From the NCBI RefSeq assembly GCF_023145695.1, contig NZ_JAJHVV010000004.1, positions 329,735 to 393,734 of the forward strand: a DNA stretch of 64,000 nt, in the 5' to 3' direction. The notes under the pieces were generated by a model. That model searched no databases and was not told the origin of the DNA. It saw nothing but the letters and a program-made list of their open reading frames with translations. The DNA comes from Vibrio amylolyticus. Lineage in GTDB: Bacteria > Pseudomonadota > Gammaproteobacteria > Enterobacterales > Vibrionaceae. Shown here piece by piece: positions 30,231-39,100 of this stretch (position 1 is its first letter; the number at the start of each line of letters is the position of its first letter). The position numbers and the translations under genes were made by a program.

Positions 30231-30240
30231 CTGTTACTCC

Positions 30241-31566
30241 TTAAAACATGAACATGCCTGCGGTTGATTGCATCTGTGCCATGGCCTGTGCCATCGCAGA
30301 GTATTCACGCAGGTATCGGTCGTAGGTTTTTTCCATTCGGTAATCGAGGGTCTCTTTTTTATCTTCCACTCGATCAATGTTGCCTTGCAGTGTGTCTTGG
30401 CGGGTTTTCAGCAGATTACTGTTACTACTCGAGCTGCCGGTATAGGGTTCGATCACGCGATCCAGTGTTGCGAGTGCGCCGTTATCACCAAAAAAGATGG
30501 CATCAATTTTCTCAGGTTCTTCCGCTAGTGCTTTTTCAAAGCGGTCACTGTCGATTTTTAGTGTGCCGTCGCGATTAGCTTCAATGCCGATGCTGTAAAG
30601 CGTGCCTTCATCAAAGACGCCACGAGTCGCATTATTAAGTGCACTCTTTAGGCCGCGAGCCGTTGAGTCTCCTGCTAGCGCTCCCGCTGTTGTTACAGAG
30701 CTACTGCTGTCATCATCGTCATCGTCGTTATCATCCTGATCAATCTGATAATCGGTTTTGGTGTGCTTTAAGATGACTTTCATCAAATCGTTATAAGCAT
30801 CAACAAACTCTTCAACCGCTTCTTTGGAGGCCTCATTATCGGTGCCAACGACTAAAGTCAACGGCGCTTCACCTGGCTCATGTACTTTGGTGACTTCAAA
30901 GCTCACACCATAAATCGCATTATTGAAGGTATTGGTGCTGCTGGTCAGCTCAAGACCATCCTCACCACCGAGCATCACAATGGCATCCGCTGCAGCACTG
31001 AGTTCACGATGATTGTGAGCTGTGCCCGTTATCTCAACTTCGAACTTATTTTCAACACCGGTCTCATCCGAGCCAAGTACCAAGTGTTTCTCACCACCAG
31101 AGCTCACCACGCTGGCATTAATCCCCACATCAAGACCATTGATATGGTCAGTCAACTCATTAAGATCAGCGTAATCAGCAAAGTCGATATCAATCTTCTC
31201 CCCATCCGCCGTAGTCAGGGTCATCGTCCCTTCTGCTGGAATCTCACCATTGGCAAAGGTGAATGAGTCTTGCTGTGATTTCGCTAATTGCTTAACGAAG
31301 AGATCATAAGAGCCCTCGCGCGCCTGACTGCCCACCGTGGCATTGATGTAACCATCTTGGTTCGTAGAACCTGATTTCTTAACGAAGCTATTATCGGCTT
31401 TGTTCATGTCATCAAGTGCGCTTTGAAAGCTGCTAAAAGCGGTATCTATCTCTTTCCATGCGTCTAGCTGGGTTTGATATTTGGCCTGCTGATTAGCGTA
31501 TTGAATATCAAACGGTTGACGTTGAATCATCACCATTTGCATTGCCATTTGAGCCGGATCGATCAT
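30241..31566 (-). CDS. lafB: Lateral flagellar filament cap LafB (FliD-like)
   Basis: FliD caps the filament and folds incoming flagellin. The 441-residue protein has the FliD N-terminal coiled coil (about 10-60), the central D2/D3 region with a hook-IN-like motif, and the C-terminal coiled coil (ending QAMAQMQSTAGMFMF). It begins MIDPAQMAMQMV, shorter than the usual leader with GVGSGLD. Near residues 274-288 there is an unusual acidic-serine run (DQDDNDDDDDDSSSS). It is the first gene of the lafBCDEFSTU operon, about 460 bp after the lafA terminator. Confidence 0.93.
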   Translation of the reverse strand: MIDPAQMAMQMVMIQRQPFDIQYANQQAKYQTQLDAWKEIDTAFSSFQSALDDMNKADNSFVKKSGSTNQDGYINATVGSQAREGSYDLFVKQLAKSQQDSFTFANGEIPAEGTMTLTTADGEKIDIDFADYADLNELTDHINGLDVGINASVVSSGGEKHLVLGSDETGVENKFEVEITGTAHNHRELSAAADAIVMLGGEDGLELTSSTNTFNNAIYGVSFEVTKVHEPGEAPLTLVVGTDNEASKEAVEEFVDAYNDLMKVILKHTKTDYQIDQDDNDDDDDDSSSSVTTAGALAGDSTARGLKSALNNATRGVFDEGTLYSIGIEANRDGTLKIDSDRFEKALAEEPEKIDAIFFGDNGALATLDRVIEPYTGSSSSNSNLLKTRQDTLQGNIDRVEDKKETLDYRMEKTYDRYLREYSAMAQAMAQMQSTAGMFMF

Positions 31567-32027
31567 CTCTACTTTCCTATTATCTGCACCGTCAAAACAG
31601 ACGGATTTATCTCTATTCTGGAGCGTTGCTTCGGTCGACTCTGCTCAAGTGGATTCACTCAATCTACTTGCTTAGAGCAAAAAGCATTCCAACACTTAAC
31701 TGTTTGTTTAATGGTGATTTAACTACCTAAAATAACGTGGTTTTGACTATTTTCTCACCGCTACACCATTTCAGGTTTGAAGAAACGGAAGCAGGTATTC
31801 CGTTAACGGAAATCGAGCGGAATATTTGAAGTTAAAAATTCCGACTCTCTTCAGCCCTTGTCATATCTATGTTTCTCATTGATAACAAACGACAAACTGG
31901 CGAAATTTCTTAATCAATTTCAAAGCTTAAATTGGGATCTTGTGGGCAGAAATGGAGAGGCTTAAAAAGCAAAAGGTAACAATACAAAGAGTCAAAAATG
32001 AGCGTCATTCCTAGTTCAACACGCATG
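31567..32027 (-). promoter_or_regulatory. lafB upstream region, with palindrome TTCCGTTAACGGAA
   Basis: This 461-bp AT-rich stretch between lafA and lafB must hold the lafB promoter. A perfect 14-bp palindrome TTCCGTTAACGGAA lies at 31798-31811, and GCGGAAT follows nearby. On the minus strand GCAGATAA (near 31587) resembles a sigma-28 -10 box, but the only upstream TAAA is three bases too far, so I leave the promoter unassigned. No gene is seen. Confidence 0.4.
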
Positions 32028-32054
32028 AAAAAACCGCAGTGGGGGCTGCGGTTT
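32028..32054 (-). terminator. Rho-independent terminator after lafA
   Basis: On the minus strand AAACCGCAG-ccccca-CTGCGGTTT runs into TTTTTT, about 45 bp past the lafA stop. It makes lafA a separate short transcript, as expected for a strongly expressed flagellin. Confidence 0.93.
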
Positions 32055-32097
32055 AGAAGATAGAGATGGTCGCTAAAATTATTTAGCGTAAGCCAAA

Positions 32098-32973
32098 TTA
32101 GATTAGGCTCATTACCATGCCAGACATGCCATTTGCTTGAGAAAGCATAGACATAGACATTTGCGTTAGCATTTGGTTCTTCATCATGTTTGAAGATTCA
32201 ACCGCGTAATCAGTATCCATGATACGGCCTTTCGCCATTTCAGTGTTCTCACGCATGTTACCAAGGTTAGTAATTGTGTGGTCTAGACGGTTGATGTTTG
32301 CACCTAGTGCAGAGCGAATATCACCAATACCTGCTGTTCCATCAGGATCTCCATTGGCATCAACACCACCTTTTAATAGGGCATCAACTGCATTCATAGC
32401 TGCGTGTGAACCAGCTGCATCACTTAAATCACCACCTGCCAATGCTGTAACAGCCGCTGTTACTTCAACAAGCTCATCACTTACATCTACTGTCAACACT
32501 TCATTTGTAGATGCGCCAATTTGAAATTGCATAGGCTCAGATAGTTTACCATCAGCACCTAGTAGGTTATTACCTGAACCAAATTCAGTGTTCGCCATGA
32601 TACTAGTTAGCTCATCTTGTAACTCATCCCACTCGGCTTGCATTGCTGCACGCTCAGAAACATCGTTGGTATCATTCGCCGCTTGCGTAGCAAGGTCTTT
32701 CATACGGTGAGCAATGTTCGTCATCTCATCGAAAGCGCCTTCTGCTGTTTGAAGCATGCCGATAGCGTCTTGAGAGTTACGAGAAGCAACCGTTAGACCG
32801 TTCACTTGAGACTGAAGGCTTGTTGCGATTTGCAGGCCAGCCGCATCGTCAGATGCAGAGTTGATACGGAAACCAGTAGAGATGCGTTGCATCGATTGGT
32901 CCATCGCACTTGATGTTTTATTTAGGTTGTTTTGCGTCATTAGTGACGTGTAATTAGTATGAATCGATAGCAT
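32098..32973 (-). CDS. lafA: Lateral flagellin LafA
   Basis: LafA is the only flagellin of the lateral filament. The 291-residue protein has conserved D0/D1 N-terminus (SIHTNYTSLMTQNNLNKT, then ISTGFRINSASDDAAGLQIA; about 1-140), a short variable centre with alanine/glycine-rich and VDANGDPDGTAGIGDIR segments, and the conserved C-terminus (about 210-291, RENTEMAKGRIMDTDYAVES, ending ANGMSGMVMSLI). There is a single copy here, unlike the multiple polar flagellin genes of vibrios. AGAGGA lies before the ATG. It has its own terminator and a 164-bp upstream region. Confidence 0.96.
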   Translation of the reverse strand: MLSIHTNYTSLMTQNNLNKTSSAMDQSMQRISTGFRINSASDDAAGLQIATSLQSQVNGLTVASRNSQDAIGMLQTAEGAFDEMTNIAHRMKDLATQAANDTNDVSERAAMQAEWDELQDELTSIMANTEFGSGNNLLGADGKLSEPMQFQIGASTNEVLTVDVSDELVEVTAAVTALAGGDLSDAAGSHAAMNAVDALLKGGVDANGDPDGTAGIGDIRSALGANINRLDHTITNLGNMRENTEMAKGRIMDTDYAVESSNMMKNQMLTQMSMSMLSQANGMSGMVMSLI

Positions 32974-33137
32974 GGTTAAATCCTCTTTTGATTATGCTGT
33001 TCCGCTTACATAGCTATAAAACGTCGACGGCTCCCTACCTCTTAAACCACTATTTTCAGATTTCTTTCACGACGACAGGAAAAAAAATAAATTAAATAAC
33101 AAAAGCTATATTTTTGCTGAATGGATCGATATTTCGC

Positions 33138-33725
33138 TTAAAAGATCATCAACAAAACGAGTGTTAACCCGATCCCACACCACATTGCTCGCTTCACCCA
33201 TAGCCTTTGTTCTTGACTCGCGATTGGGTTGTAGCCTTCTCCACCTAGTGGAGACCAAAGCAGCTGGACGGGTTGAGCAAGCTCTAAACCATTGGTGACG
33301 ATTCGCCAGCCCCCACCAACGGACGGCAGCAATTTAATCATTTGATCATTAGCTAATGTAGAAGCTACTAAGACCGCTTCCCCTTGTGATATTTGCCAAC
33401 GTACTTGGTGGGTTTGCCCGTCTAATTCAAATTGCGCCATTAATACACCACGCCCTTGAGGCAAGGTTAATACTGGCGTCGTTTGTTGCCCTTGCTGATA
33501 AGCCATATCGTGACGACTTGACGTCACGGGCTGAGCAGAGTAGAGCATCCTTATCACTTGCCATTGAGCCAGCGGCATCACCAAACTTGGCATCTGCTGC
33601 TGTTGATGCGCCGTTGGAAGGTGACTTGCTTGCTTAGAGGGCTGAGACATCTGCTGCTCAGATTTAAGCTGTGTCGGTTCAACACGAACCAGTTTCTCGA
33701 TACCAGGTGGGAGTTGTGACTGCAT
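33138..33725 (-). CDS. Unknown protein encoded between flgL and lafA, predicted tail-anchored
   Basis: I do not recognise this 195-residue protein. Residues 1-50 are polar and Q/S-rich, the middle (about 50-170) is a likely compact beta domain with regularly spaced tryptophans and hydrophobics (FELDGQTHQVRWQISQGEAV, GGGWRIVTNGLEL), and the C-terminus is one hydrophobic helix at about 178-195 (MWCGIGLTLVLLMIF) that ends the protein. This suggests a tail-anchored inner-membrane protein. It has AGAGG five bases before its ATG. It follows a strong terminator, so it is not part of the flgB-L transcript, and precedes lafA by 164 bp with no terminator seen, so it may have its own promoter or lead into lafA. 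Confidence 0.75.
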   Translation of the reverse strand: MQSQLPPGIEKLVRVEPTQLKSEQQMSQPSKQASHLPTAHQQQQMPSLVMPLAQWQVIRMLYSAQPVTSSRHDMAYQQGQQTTPVLTLPQGRGVLMAQFELDGQTHQVRWQISQGEAVLVASTLANDQMIKLLPSVGGGWRIVTNGLELAQPVQLLWSPLGGEGYNPIASQEQRLWVKRAMWCGIGLTLVLLMIF

Positions 33726-33793
33726 GCTAGCCTCTGAAAAATAGTGGCCTCAAAAGTGAGGAAGCAACAATGAAGTTCAGGTTAAATAGGTAT

Positions 33794-33819
33794 AAAAAAA
33801 GCCAGTCAGGCACTGGCTC
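33794..33819 (-). terminator. Rho-independent terminator of the flgB-L transcript
   Basis: On the minus strand GCCAGT-gcctg-ACTGGC is followed by TTTTTTT, about 45 bp after the flagellin-like gene. It ends the flgBCDEFGHIJKL-plus-one operon. Confidence 0.92.
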
Positions 33820-33860
33820 GTTTTCATTAATAATCAATTAAAGTTAGTATATTAGCGTTA

Positions 33861-34934
33861 TCAAGACCTCGTAAGCAGTGCGACCACAGTATGACGGTGC
33901 ACGTTCGCTTGGGTTTGGATGTTCTGATACACCTGAGTAAAACTCGCTTCTTTAGGCAATACTCGCTCTAAATCTTTCTCTACCGTTGCTAAGCTTATTT
34001 CTGACACATCGCTATTGCGCTCATTGATCGCCGTAATTTTTTCATTCACTAAGCGTCGATGTGCACGAAGTTCGTGAATACTGACTTTAACCTGCTGCAT
34101 CAGCTGCTTGGTTTCAGCTTGAGACTCACGCAAATGCTGATTGTCTGACTTAAGCTTTAGCGGTTCGAATCTCGGTTCTGTCGTCTCCACTCTAGCTCGG
34201 TTCGCTTTGCCCGCCGGAAAACGTTCACCTTGGCCTGTGACTTTCAAGTGCGTTGAGACACGTTGCCAATCTTGCTCACTAGTGCTAAACACCAGTTGAC
34301 GCTGTTTATCAAGACCAACACCAATACCATGTTCGTTAAAGGCTTGGCGAAATTGCATCGCCTGTTTCTCTGGTGTCGCTTGGCTATCTAGTTTAACAGG
34401 AACGGCATTTGCGCCCCCCTTACCTAGGTTGAACACCAACGTCTCATCTCGCCCCACAGAGCGAGCAGTATCAAGCCCTTTGATGCGAAAAGTGGTTCGA
34501 TCATCACCATGATAAATAGGTTTTAACTGACGGCTCACAACAGGCTGCTGCTGAAATTCCGCGCTCTGGATTGTACGTTCCATACTGCCGTTGATTTTCT
34601 CAATTTCAGCACTGATTTTCGCAGACGCTCCACCGGATTTAAGCGCAAAGCTCAAACGTTTGTTGAGCTCACCAAGCCCATTGCCAATTTCCATTAAGCT
34701 GCGCTCAGCAACCTGTGCTGAAGCCAGTTGTTGCTGAGCTCGCTGAAGTAGGCTTTGGCGGCGAGTATGTTCTGGCGTCAGTGTTTGCGACAGGCGGATG
34801 GGGTCGCGCTGCTTACTCTCTGCCACTTTTGTGCTATTTGTGACCAGAGAACCTTCCGCACGCTTAGCTATCACAGAAGAGTGGCGATTTGCCCCTGACG
34901 TTGCTGCTCTTAAATCACTCACTTGAGAAACCAT
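33861..34934 (-). CDS. Divergent flagellin-like (axial-family) protein downstream of flgL
   Basis: The 357-residue protein has no close match I can name, but its layout copies a flagellin. Residues about 55-125 pattern like the D1 helix and loop (AQVAERSLMEIGNGLGELNKR, then ISAEIEKINGSMERTIQS AEFQQQP, compare flagellin TAEGAMNEI... and IAETTEFNGQ). The centre (about 155-235, TTFRIKGLDTARSVG, LVFNLGKGGANAVPVKLDSQ) resembles a Flagellin_IN motif. The C-terminal 90 residues are helical like the flagellin D0/D1 exit. The canonical N-terminal D0 (INTN-like) is missing. I start at the ATG at 34934; a TTG four codons earlier is possible. It ends the flg operon, 58 bp after flgL. Confidence 0.6.
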   Translation of the reverse strand: MVSQVSDLRAATSGANRHSSVIAKRAEGSLVTNSTKVAESKQRDPIRLSQTLTPEHTRRQSLLQRAQQQLASAQVAERSLMEIGNGLGELNKRLSFALKSGGASAKISAEIEKINGSMERTIQSAEFQQQPVVSRQLKPIYHGDDRTTFRIKGLDTARSVGRDETLVFNLGKGGANAVPVKLDSQATPEKQAMQFRQAFNEHGIGVGLDKQRQLVFSTSEQDWQRVSTHLKVTGQGERFPAGKANRARVETTEPRFEPLKLKSDNQHLRESQAETKQLMQQVKVSIHELRAHRRLVNEKITAINERNSDVSEISLATVEKDLERVLPKEASFTQVYQNIQTQANVHRHTVVALLTRS

Positions 34935-34992
34935 ACTCGAATTCAATTCCTACTTTAAACTTATGTTATTTGTTGATTGCCTATCAATTCAC

Positions 34993-35898
34993 TTACATCA
35001 TTGTAAATAAAGACATATTGGATGTCTTGATGTACGTCGCCTGAGTAGCCTGAAGCGCCAATAAGTAGTTATTAAACTCAATCATTGCTTCACCATAATC
35101 CAAATCTTCCAATTGACCAATCAGCTGATTATTGAATAACTCAACCTCAGCATGCCCACTGTTTAAGGTCGTAAGCGAGTTCTGCCTCGTGCCCATGTCG
35201 GTCACGGCTCCTGCCAGCGAATTTAAGGTAGAATCGAGCGTATTGAGACTCCGCTCAAGCACATCATTAGTAGCTGGGTTAAAATCGGGATCGCGAAGCT
35301 CCGCTACCAACTCGTCAAGCTGATTAAATAAGTCAGCGCCACCGGAGAAGAAGATATCACCTGCATTCACATTAATCTTCATGGTCACGCCATCACCGAC
35401 TACCACCTCACGAACGCCACTGTCACCATTATATACCCAGTTTCCATCAGCATCTTTATCCAGTGGTTTGGTATTGACTTCGTTACCAGAGAAGATGTAT
35501 TTACCATTCTCATCTTTGGCGTTCACCAGCGACACCAGTGTCTCTTGCAATTGTTCAATCTCTGACGCTATCGCCTCTCGCTCCGCAGGACCGTTAGTAT
35601 CATTACCAGCCCAAAGTATGCGATCGCGCATCTGATGAATCACATCCACACTGCTAGAGAGGTAAGTCTCTTGATTTTTAAGCAGAATATCTGCCTGCTC
35701 AATATTGGTTTGATACTGACTCAGTGAGGCTTGCTGACGTTGCAGACTCATTGCTCTGGTTGAGGCCATTGGGTCATCAGAAGGAAGCAAAATTCGCTTT
35801 CCGGTTGCCATCTGCTGCATCAATTTGTTCAAACCAAGCGAGTTATTGTTCAAGCTCGATGACATCATTTGGCTGTATTGGTTAGTACTTACTCTCAT
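34993..35898 (-). CDS. flgL: Lateral hook-filament junction protein FlgL
   Basis: FlgL (HAP3) joins hook to filament with FlgK. The 301-residue protein has flagellin-like termini: TNQYSQMMSSSLNNN and KLMQQMATGKRILLPSDDP at the N-terminus, with the conserved SDDP, and at the C-terminus EAMIEFNNYLLALQATQATYIK. The centre carries the NAKDENGKYIFSGNEVNTKP segment typical of FlgL. It follows flgK by 13 bp. Confidence 0.95.
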   Translation of the reverse strand: MRVSTNQYSQMMSSSLNNNSLGLNKLMQQMATGKRILLPSDDPMASTRAMSLQRQQASLSQYQTNIEQADILLKNQETYLSSSVDVIHQMRDRILWAGNDTNGPAEREAIASEIEQLQETLVSLVNAKDENGKYIFSGNEVNTKPLDKDADGNWVYNGDSGVREVVVGDGVTMKINVNAGDIFFSGGADLFNQLDELVAELRDPDFNPATNDVLERSLNTLDSTLNSLAGAVTDMGTRQNSLTTLNSGHAEVELFNNQLIGQLEDLDYGEAMIEFNNYLLALQATQATYIKTSNMSLFTMM

Positions 35899-35911
35899 GT
35901 AAAATCCTTAA

Positions 35912-37282
35912 CTAAAACAATTGCATAACAGCAGCAAAAGTCTGATTAGCGGTGTTAATGACTTGAAGATTGGCTTGATACGCCTGCTGATACTTCATTA
36001 AGCTCACCGCTTCTTCATCTATGTTCACACCACTAGTACCTGATTTCTCCACTGTCGCTTGTACATAAATGTTACCTGCGGCTTGGTAGTCTGACTGAGC
36101 TTGACGGCTTTTTACTGCGATATCACCCAGCATTGAGTTATACGCCCCACCTAGGGTTTGAGAACCTAGGTGAACAATGTCAAACTCCTGATCTTTAATC
36201 TCAATAAGCTTCAACAGGTTTCCGTTATCACCAGGAGTACCATCACTTGAAAGTGCTAAATCTTCAGGTTTAAAATCAGGGTCTATCGATAACGTTGAGG
36301 CTGGATTATCAGGGTCGAAAACAAACAGAGGTTTACCCGGCTGACCGTTGAGATCAAACCCTTGTGCAAGCTGGTCATTAAACGCGGTCGCAAATTCTAA
36401 GGCGATATCGTTAATGATCTCTTGAGACGGGATCAACACGTCTTTCTCATAAGCATCAAGTGCGCCCAGCTTGCCACCAATATCACTACCTATTGGAAAG
36501 TCTTGCCCATTGAAACTCAATGACAACACTTGGCTTTGCGGATTATTCGGGTCAGTCGCTAGCGAAAACTGCGCCGTTTGATTACCGCTGATCAGAGGTT
36601 GGCCATTTGGCAGAGAAAGCTCAAGAGTGCCATCTCCTGGATCGGTCACACGAACATCAACTATCTCTGACAGTTCATTGATCATCACATCACGCTCATC
36701 ACGAAGTGCGGAAGTATTAGCGCCACTGACTTCACCTTTACGGATCTCTTCATTCAGCTGACTGATATTGCTCAATAAGCTGTTCGCTTGCGCGACGGCT
36801 GATGTACGTTGCTGATTAAGATCAGAAAATTGTCCATCAACCGAACTACTTAATTGATTAAAGCGATTGGTCAATGCTTCTGCTTCACTGACTATTTGTT
36901 GGCGATTGGCCGAACTATAAGGCGTTGGGCTGCTGCCGTTAAGTGCAGAGAAAAAACTGTTAAAACCCTGATCAAGGTTCATTGAATCCGCTGCAAGCAT
37001 GGTTTCTAAACGTTGTAGCTGCTGAGCCGAAGTCGAAGCCGCCCCCAGCATAGAGCTGGCACGGAACATCTGATTCGTTTGATATTGATCTGTTACTCGA
37101 CGAATACTAGTCACACTGACGCCGTTGCCCGCATCATTCATTCCGTGAGAGCCAACAGAACCAAAAACAGCTTGCTGACGGCTATAGCCTGGTGTGTTGA
37201 TATTCGCAACGTTCTGCGAGGTTACGTTCATCCCTATTTGGCTCGCTTGGACACCCGAAAGGCCGATGTTCATCATACTCAT
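35912..37282 (-). CDS. flgK: Lateral hook-associated protein FlgK
   Basis: FlgK (HAP1) sits between hook and FlgL. The 456-residue protein has the rod/hook N-terminal signature (LSGVQASQIGMNVTSQNVANINTPGYSRQ), a long D1-type helix (LQRLETMLAADSMNLDQGF), beta-rich middle and a C-terminal helix ending in QANLQVINTANQTFAAVMQLF. Four bases (ATGA) overlap flgJ. Confidence 0.95.
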   Translation of the reverse strand: MSMMNIGLSGVQASQIGMNVTSQNVANINTPGYSRQQAVFGSVGSHGMNDAGNGVSVTSIRRVTDQYQTNQMFRASSMLGAASTSAQQLQRLETMLAADSMNLDQGFNSFFSALNGSSPTPYSSANRQQIVSEAEALTNRFNQLSSSVDGQFSDLNQQRTSAVAQANSLLSNISQLNEEIRKGEVSGANTSALRDERDVMINELSEIVDVRVTDPGDGTLELSLPNGQPLISGNQTAQFSLATDPNNPQSQVLSLSFNGQDFPIGSDIGGKLGALDAYEKDVLIPSQEIINDIALEFATAFNDQLAQGFDLNGQPGKPLFVFDPDNPASTLSIDPDFKPEDLALSSDGTPGDNGNLLKLIEIKDQEFDIVHLGSQTLGGAYNSMLGDIAVKSRQAQSDYQAAGNIYVQATVEKSGTSGVNIDEEAVSLMKYQQAYQANLQVINTANQTFAAVMQLF

Positions 37283-37908
37283 ACTGAAGATTCCTTAAGA
37301 TTGATGTGCAGCAGTGGTTGAACAAAGGCACGGTTTGATTGCGTCGTGCTCAAATCTTGCGGTGTTGAAATTTGCTGCTCTTGTGTAGGTAAAGCGACCG
37401 CTGGGATCTCGTTCTTAAATTCGCTATCAACAATTGTGTTTACTGGTGTAGAAAGAGCCGAAGAAGGAAAAACCGCCACTGAAGCCGCTTCGATTGCCGC
37501 GTCTTGCATCTCTTTTCCTGTCGCTTGCTCTCGACCAAGTTGAGCAACTATCGACTCAGCTAAGCCCATACGTCCTTTCGACATTTCAATTGAGATCTGG
37601 CCATCAAAAAACTCTTGATAGGTCTTATGTTCACGGCTGCTAAACAGTGGGTTATCGTCATCACTTTGCAGTGCTTCACTGGCTTGACGCATCTGCTTAA
37701 GCACCATTTGTAAGAACAGTGATTCGAACTGTTCCGCCACCCCTTGCAGAGCCTGTTCTTGATCGCCAGAAACTTTAAGGTCATTCAAGTTTCGGCTATC
37801 AAAGCTGGTGACAACCCCCACGTTCGAAGGTTGATGGTTTGAGCGCATGATGCTTGACGGCATATGCTGCAAAGCAAAGGGGTTAACGGGAAGTGTGGTG
37901 ACAGTCAT
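37279..37908 (-). CDS. flgJ: Lateral flagellar rod-assembly protein FlgJ, without muramidase domain
   Basis: FlgJ caps the growing rod. The 209-residue protein holds only the rod-binding domain (about 45-135, ALQGVAEQFESLFLQMVLKQ, then GRMGLAESIVAQLG) and then a disordered, S/T/Q-rich tail. The C-terminal peptidoglycan hydrolase domain of enterobacterial and polar Vibrio FlgJ is missing, so another enzyme must open the wall for the lateral rod. No frame break is seen and the gene ends cleanly in a four-base overlap with flgK, so it looks naturally short. Confidence 0.9.
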   Translation of the reverse strand: MTVTTLPVNPFALQHMPSSIMRSNHQPSNVGVVTSFDSRNLNDLKVSGDQEQALQGVAEQFESLFLQMVLKQMRQASEALQSDDDNPLFSSREHKTYQEFFDGQISIEMSKGRMGLAESIVAQLGREQATGKEMQDAAIEAASVAVFPSSALSTPVNTIVDSEFKNEIPAVALPTQEQQISTPQDLSTTQSNRAFVQPLLHINLKESSV

Positions 37909-37918
37909 AGCAATCCCC

Positions 37919-39091
37919 TTAAATCACAACAAGTTCAGCATTTAGCGCACCAGAAGTATGCAATGCTTGCAGAATCGCCATCAGATCATCCGGTGAGGCA
38001 CCTAAGCTATTCACAGCATTGACAATGGTTTCCAGCTCAACCCCTTCTGGCCAGATGAACATCGGGTTGCGCTCTTGGTTAATATCGATGTCAGATTCAG
38101 GGACCGCAACAGTTTGACCGCCACCAAAAGCATTAGGCTGACTCACATTAAACGATTCGCCAATCGTCACCGTAAGATTGCCATGACTCACCGCGGCACG
38201 ACTGATTTGCACCCCTTGGCCAACCACCACAGTTCCGGTTCGAGTATTGAAAACCACCCGCGCACGCTGGCGACCAATGTCCACTTTCATCTCTTCCAGA
38301 ATCGACATGAATACCACTCGTTGCTCAAAGTCTTCTGGCGCTTGAAGCTCTATTCTCGCGTAACTCACAGCCGTTGCTGTATCTGGGCCGAAGGTTTCAT
38401 CGATAGTACGAGAGATGTTTCTCGCCGTCGTAAAATTGGGCTGTAATAGGTTTAGGGTTACGATAGGTCGAGAACTAAAATCGGAAGGAATTTCACTTTC
38501 AATAATCCCGCCATTCGGGATACGCCCACTGGTTGGGACATTAATCGTAATGCTTGAACCAGTGCGGCCTTCAGCCTTTATGCCACCTACCACTAAGTTA
38601 CCTTGAGCCACGGCATAAACCTGACCGTCAATGGCTCGAAGTGGTGTCATGAGTAGCGAACCGCCACGCAGACTTTTCGCATCACCAATCGAAGAGACCG
38701 TAATATCGATGGTTTGTCCTTTCCCTGATAAGGGCGGGATTGAGGCATGCACACTCACCGCGGCAACGTTACGCAATTTCGGGTCAATATTATCGTCAAG
38801 CTGCAGACCAAACTGACGAAGCATGTTAGTCACAGACTGACTGGTAAATTTCACTTGGTTGCGGTCACCGGTACCATCAAGGCCAACCACTAAACCATAA
38901 CCAATCAGTTGGTTTTCACGCAGACCTTGGATGTCGACGAGATCGATTAGGTGCCTTTCGCTCGCTGAGGCGTGTGCAGGGGTCGCCGCAATGACCGGAA
39001 TAGCCGCGATGCAGCTAAGAAACAGAGCATTAACTGCCAATGTATAAAGAAACGCGCGAACGTTAGATTTCGTTCTCATTATAGATTTCAT
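37919..39091 (-). CDS. flgI: Lateral flagellar P-ring protein FlgI
   Basis: FlgI forms the periplasmic P-ring around the rod. The 390-residue protein has a signal peptide (about 1-42, cleavage near AHA-SAS), then [20 protein letters not shown], the [10 protein letters not shown] motif and [18 protein letters not shown] start at the ATG at 39091, five bases after AAGAGG, not the GTG two codons earlier. It follows flgH by nine bases. Confidence 0.96.
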   Translation of the reverse strand: MKSIMRTKSNVRAFLYTLAVNALFLSCIAAIPVIAATPAHASASERHLIDLVDIQGLRENQLIGYGLVVGLDGTGDRNQVKFTSQSVTNMLRQFGLQLDDNIDPKLRNVAAVSVHASIPPLSGKGQTIDITVSSIGDAKSLRGGSLLMTPLRAIDGQVYAVAQGNLVVGGIKAEGRTGSSITINVPTSGRIPNGGIIESEIPSDFSSRPIVTLNLLQPNFTTARNISRTIDETFGPDTATAVSYARIELQAPEDFEQRVVFMSILEEMKVDIGRQRARVVFNTRTGTVVVGQGVQISRAAVSHGNLTVTIGESFNVSQPNAFGGGQTVAVPESDIDINQERNPMFIWPEGVELETIVNAVNSLGASPDDLMAILQALHTSGALNAELVVI

Positions 39092-39100
39092 GATCACCTC

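Noticed and set aside
32974..33137. sigma-28 promoter for lafA (GCCGTCGA on the minus strand)
   Set aside because: A -10-like motif exists, but no TAAA lies at the correct distance; I could not assign it.
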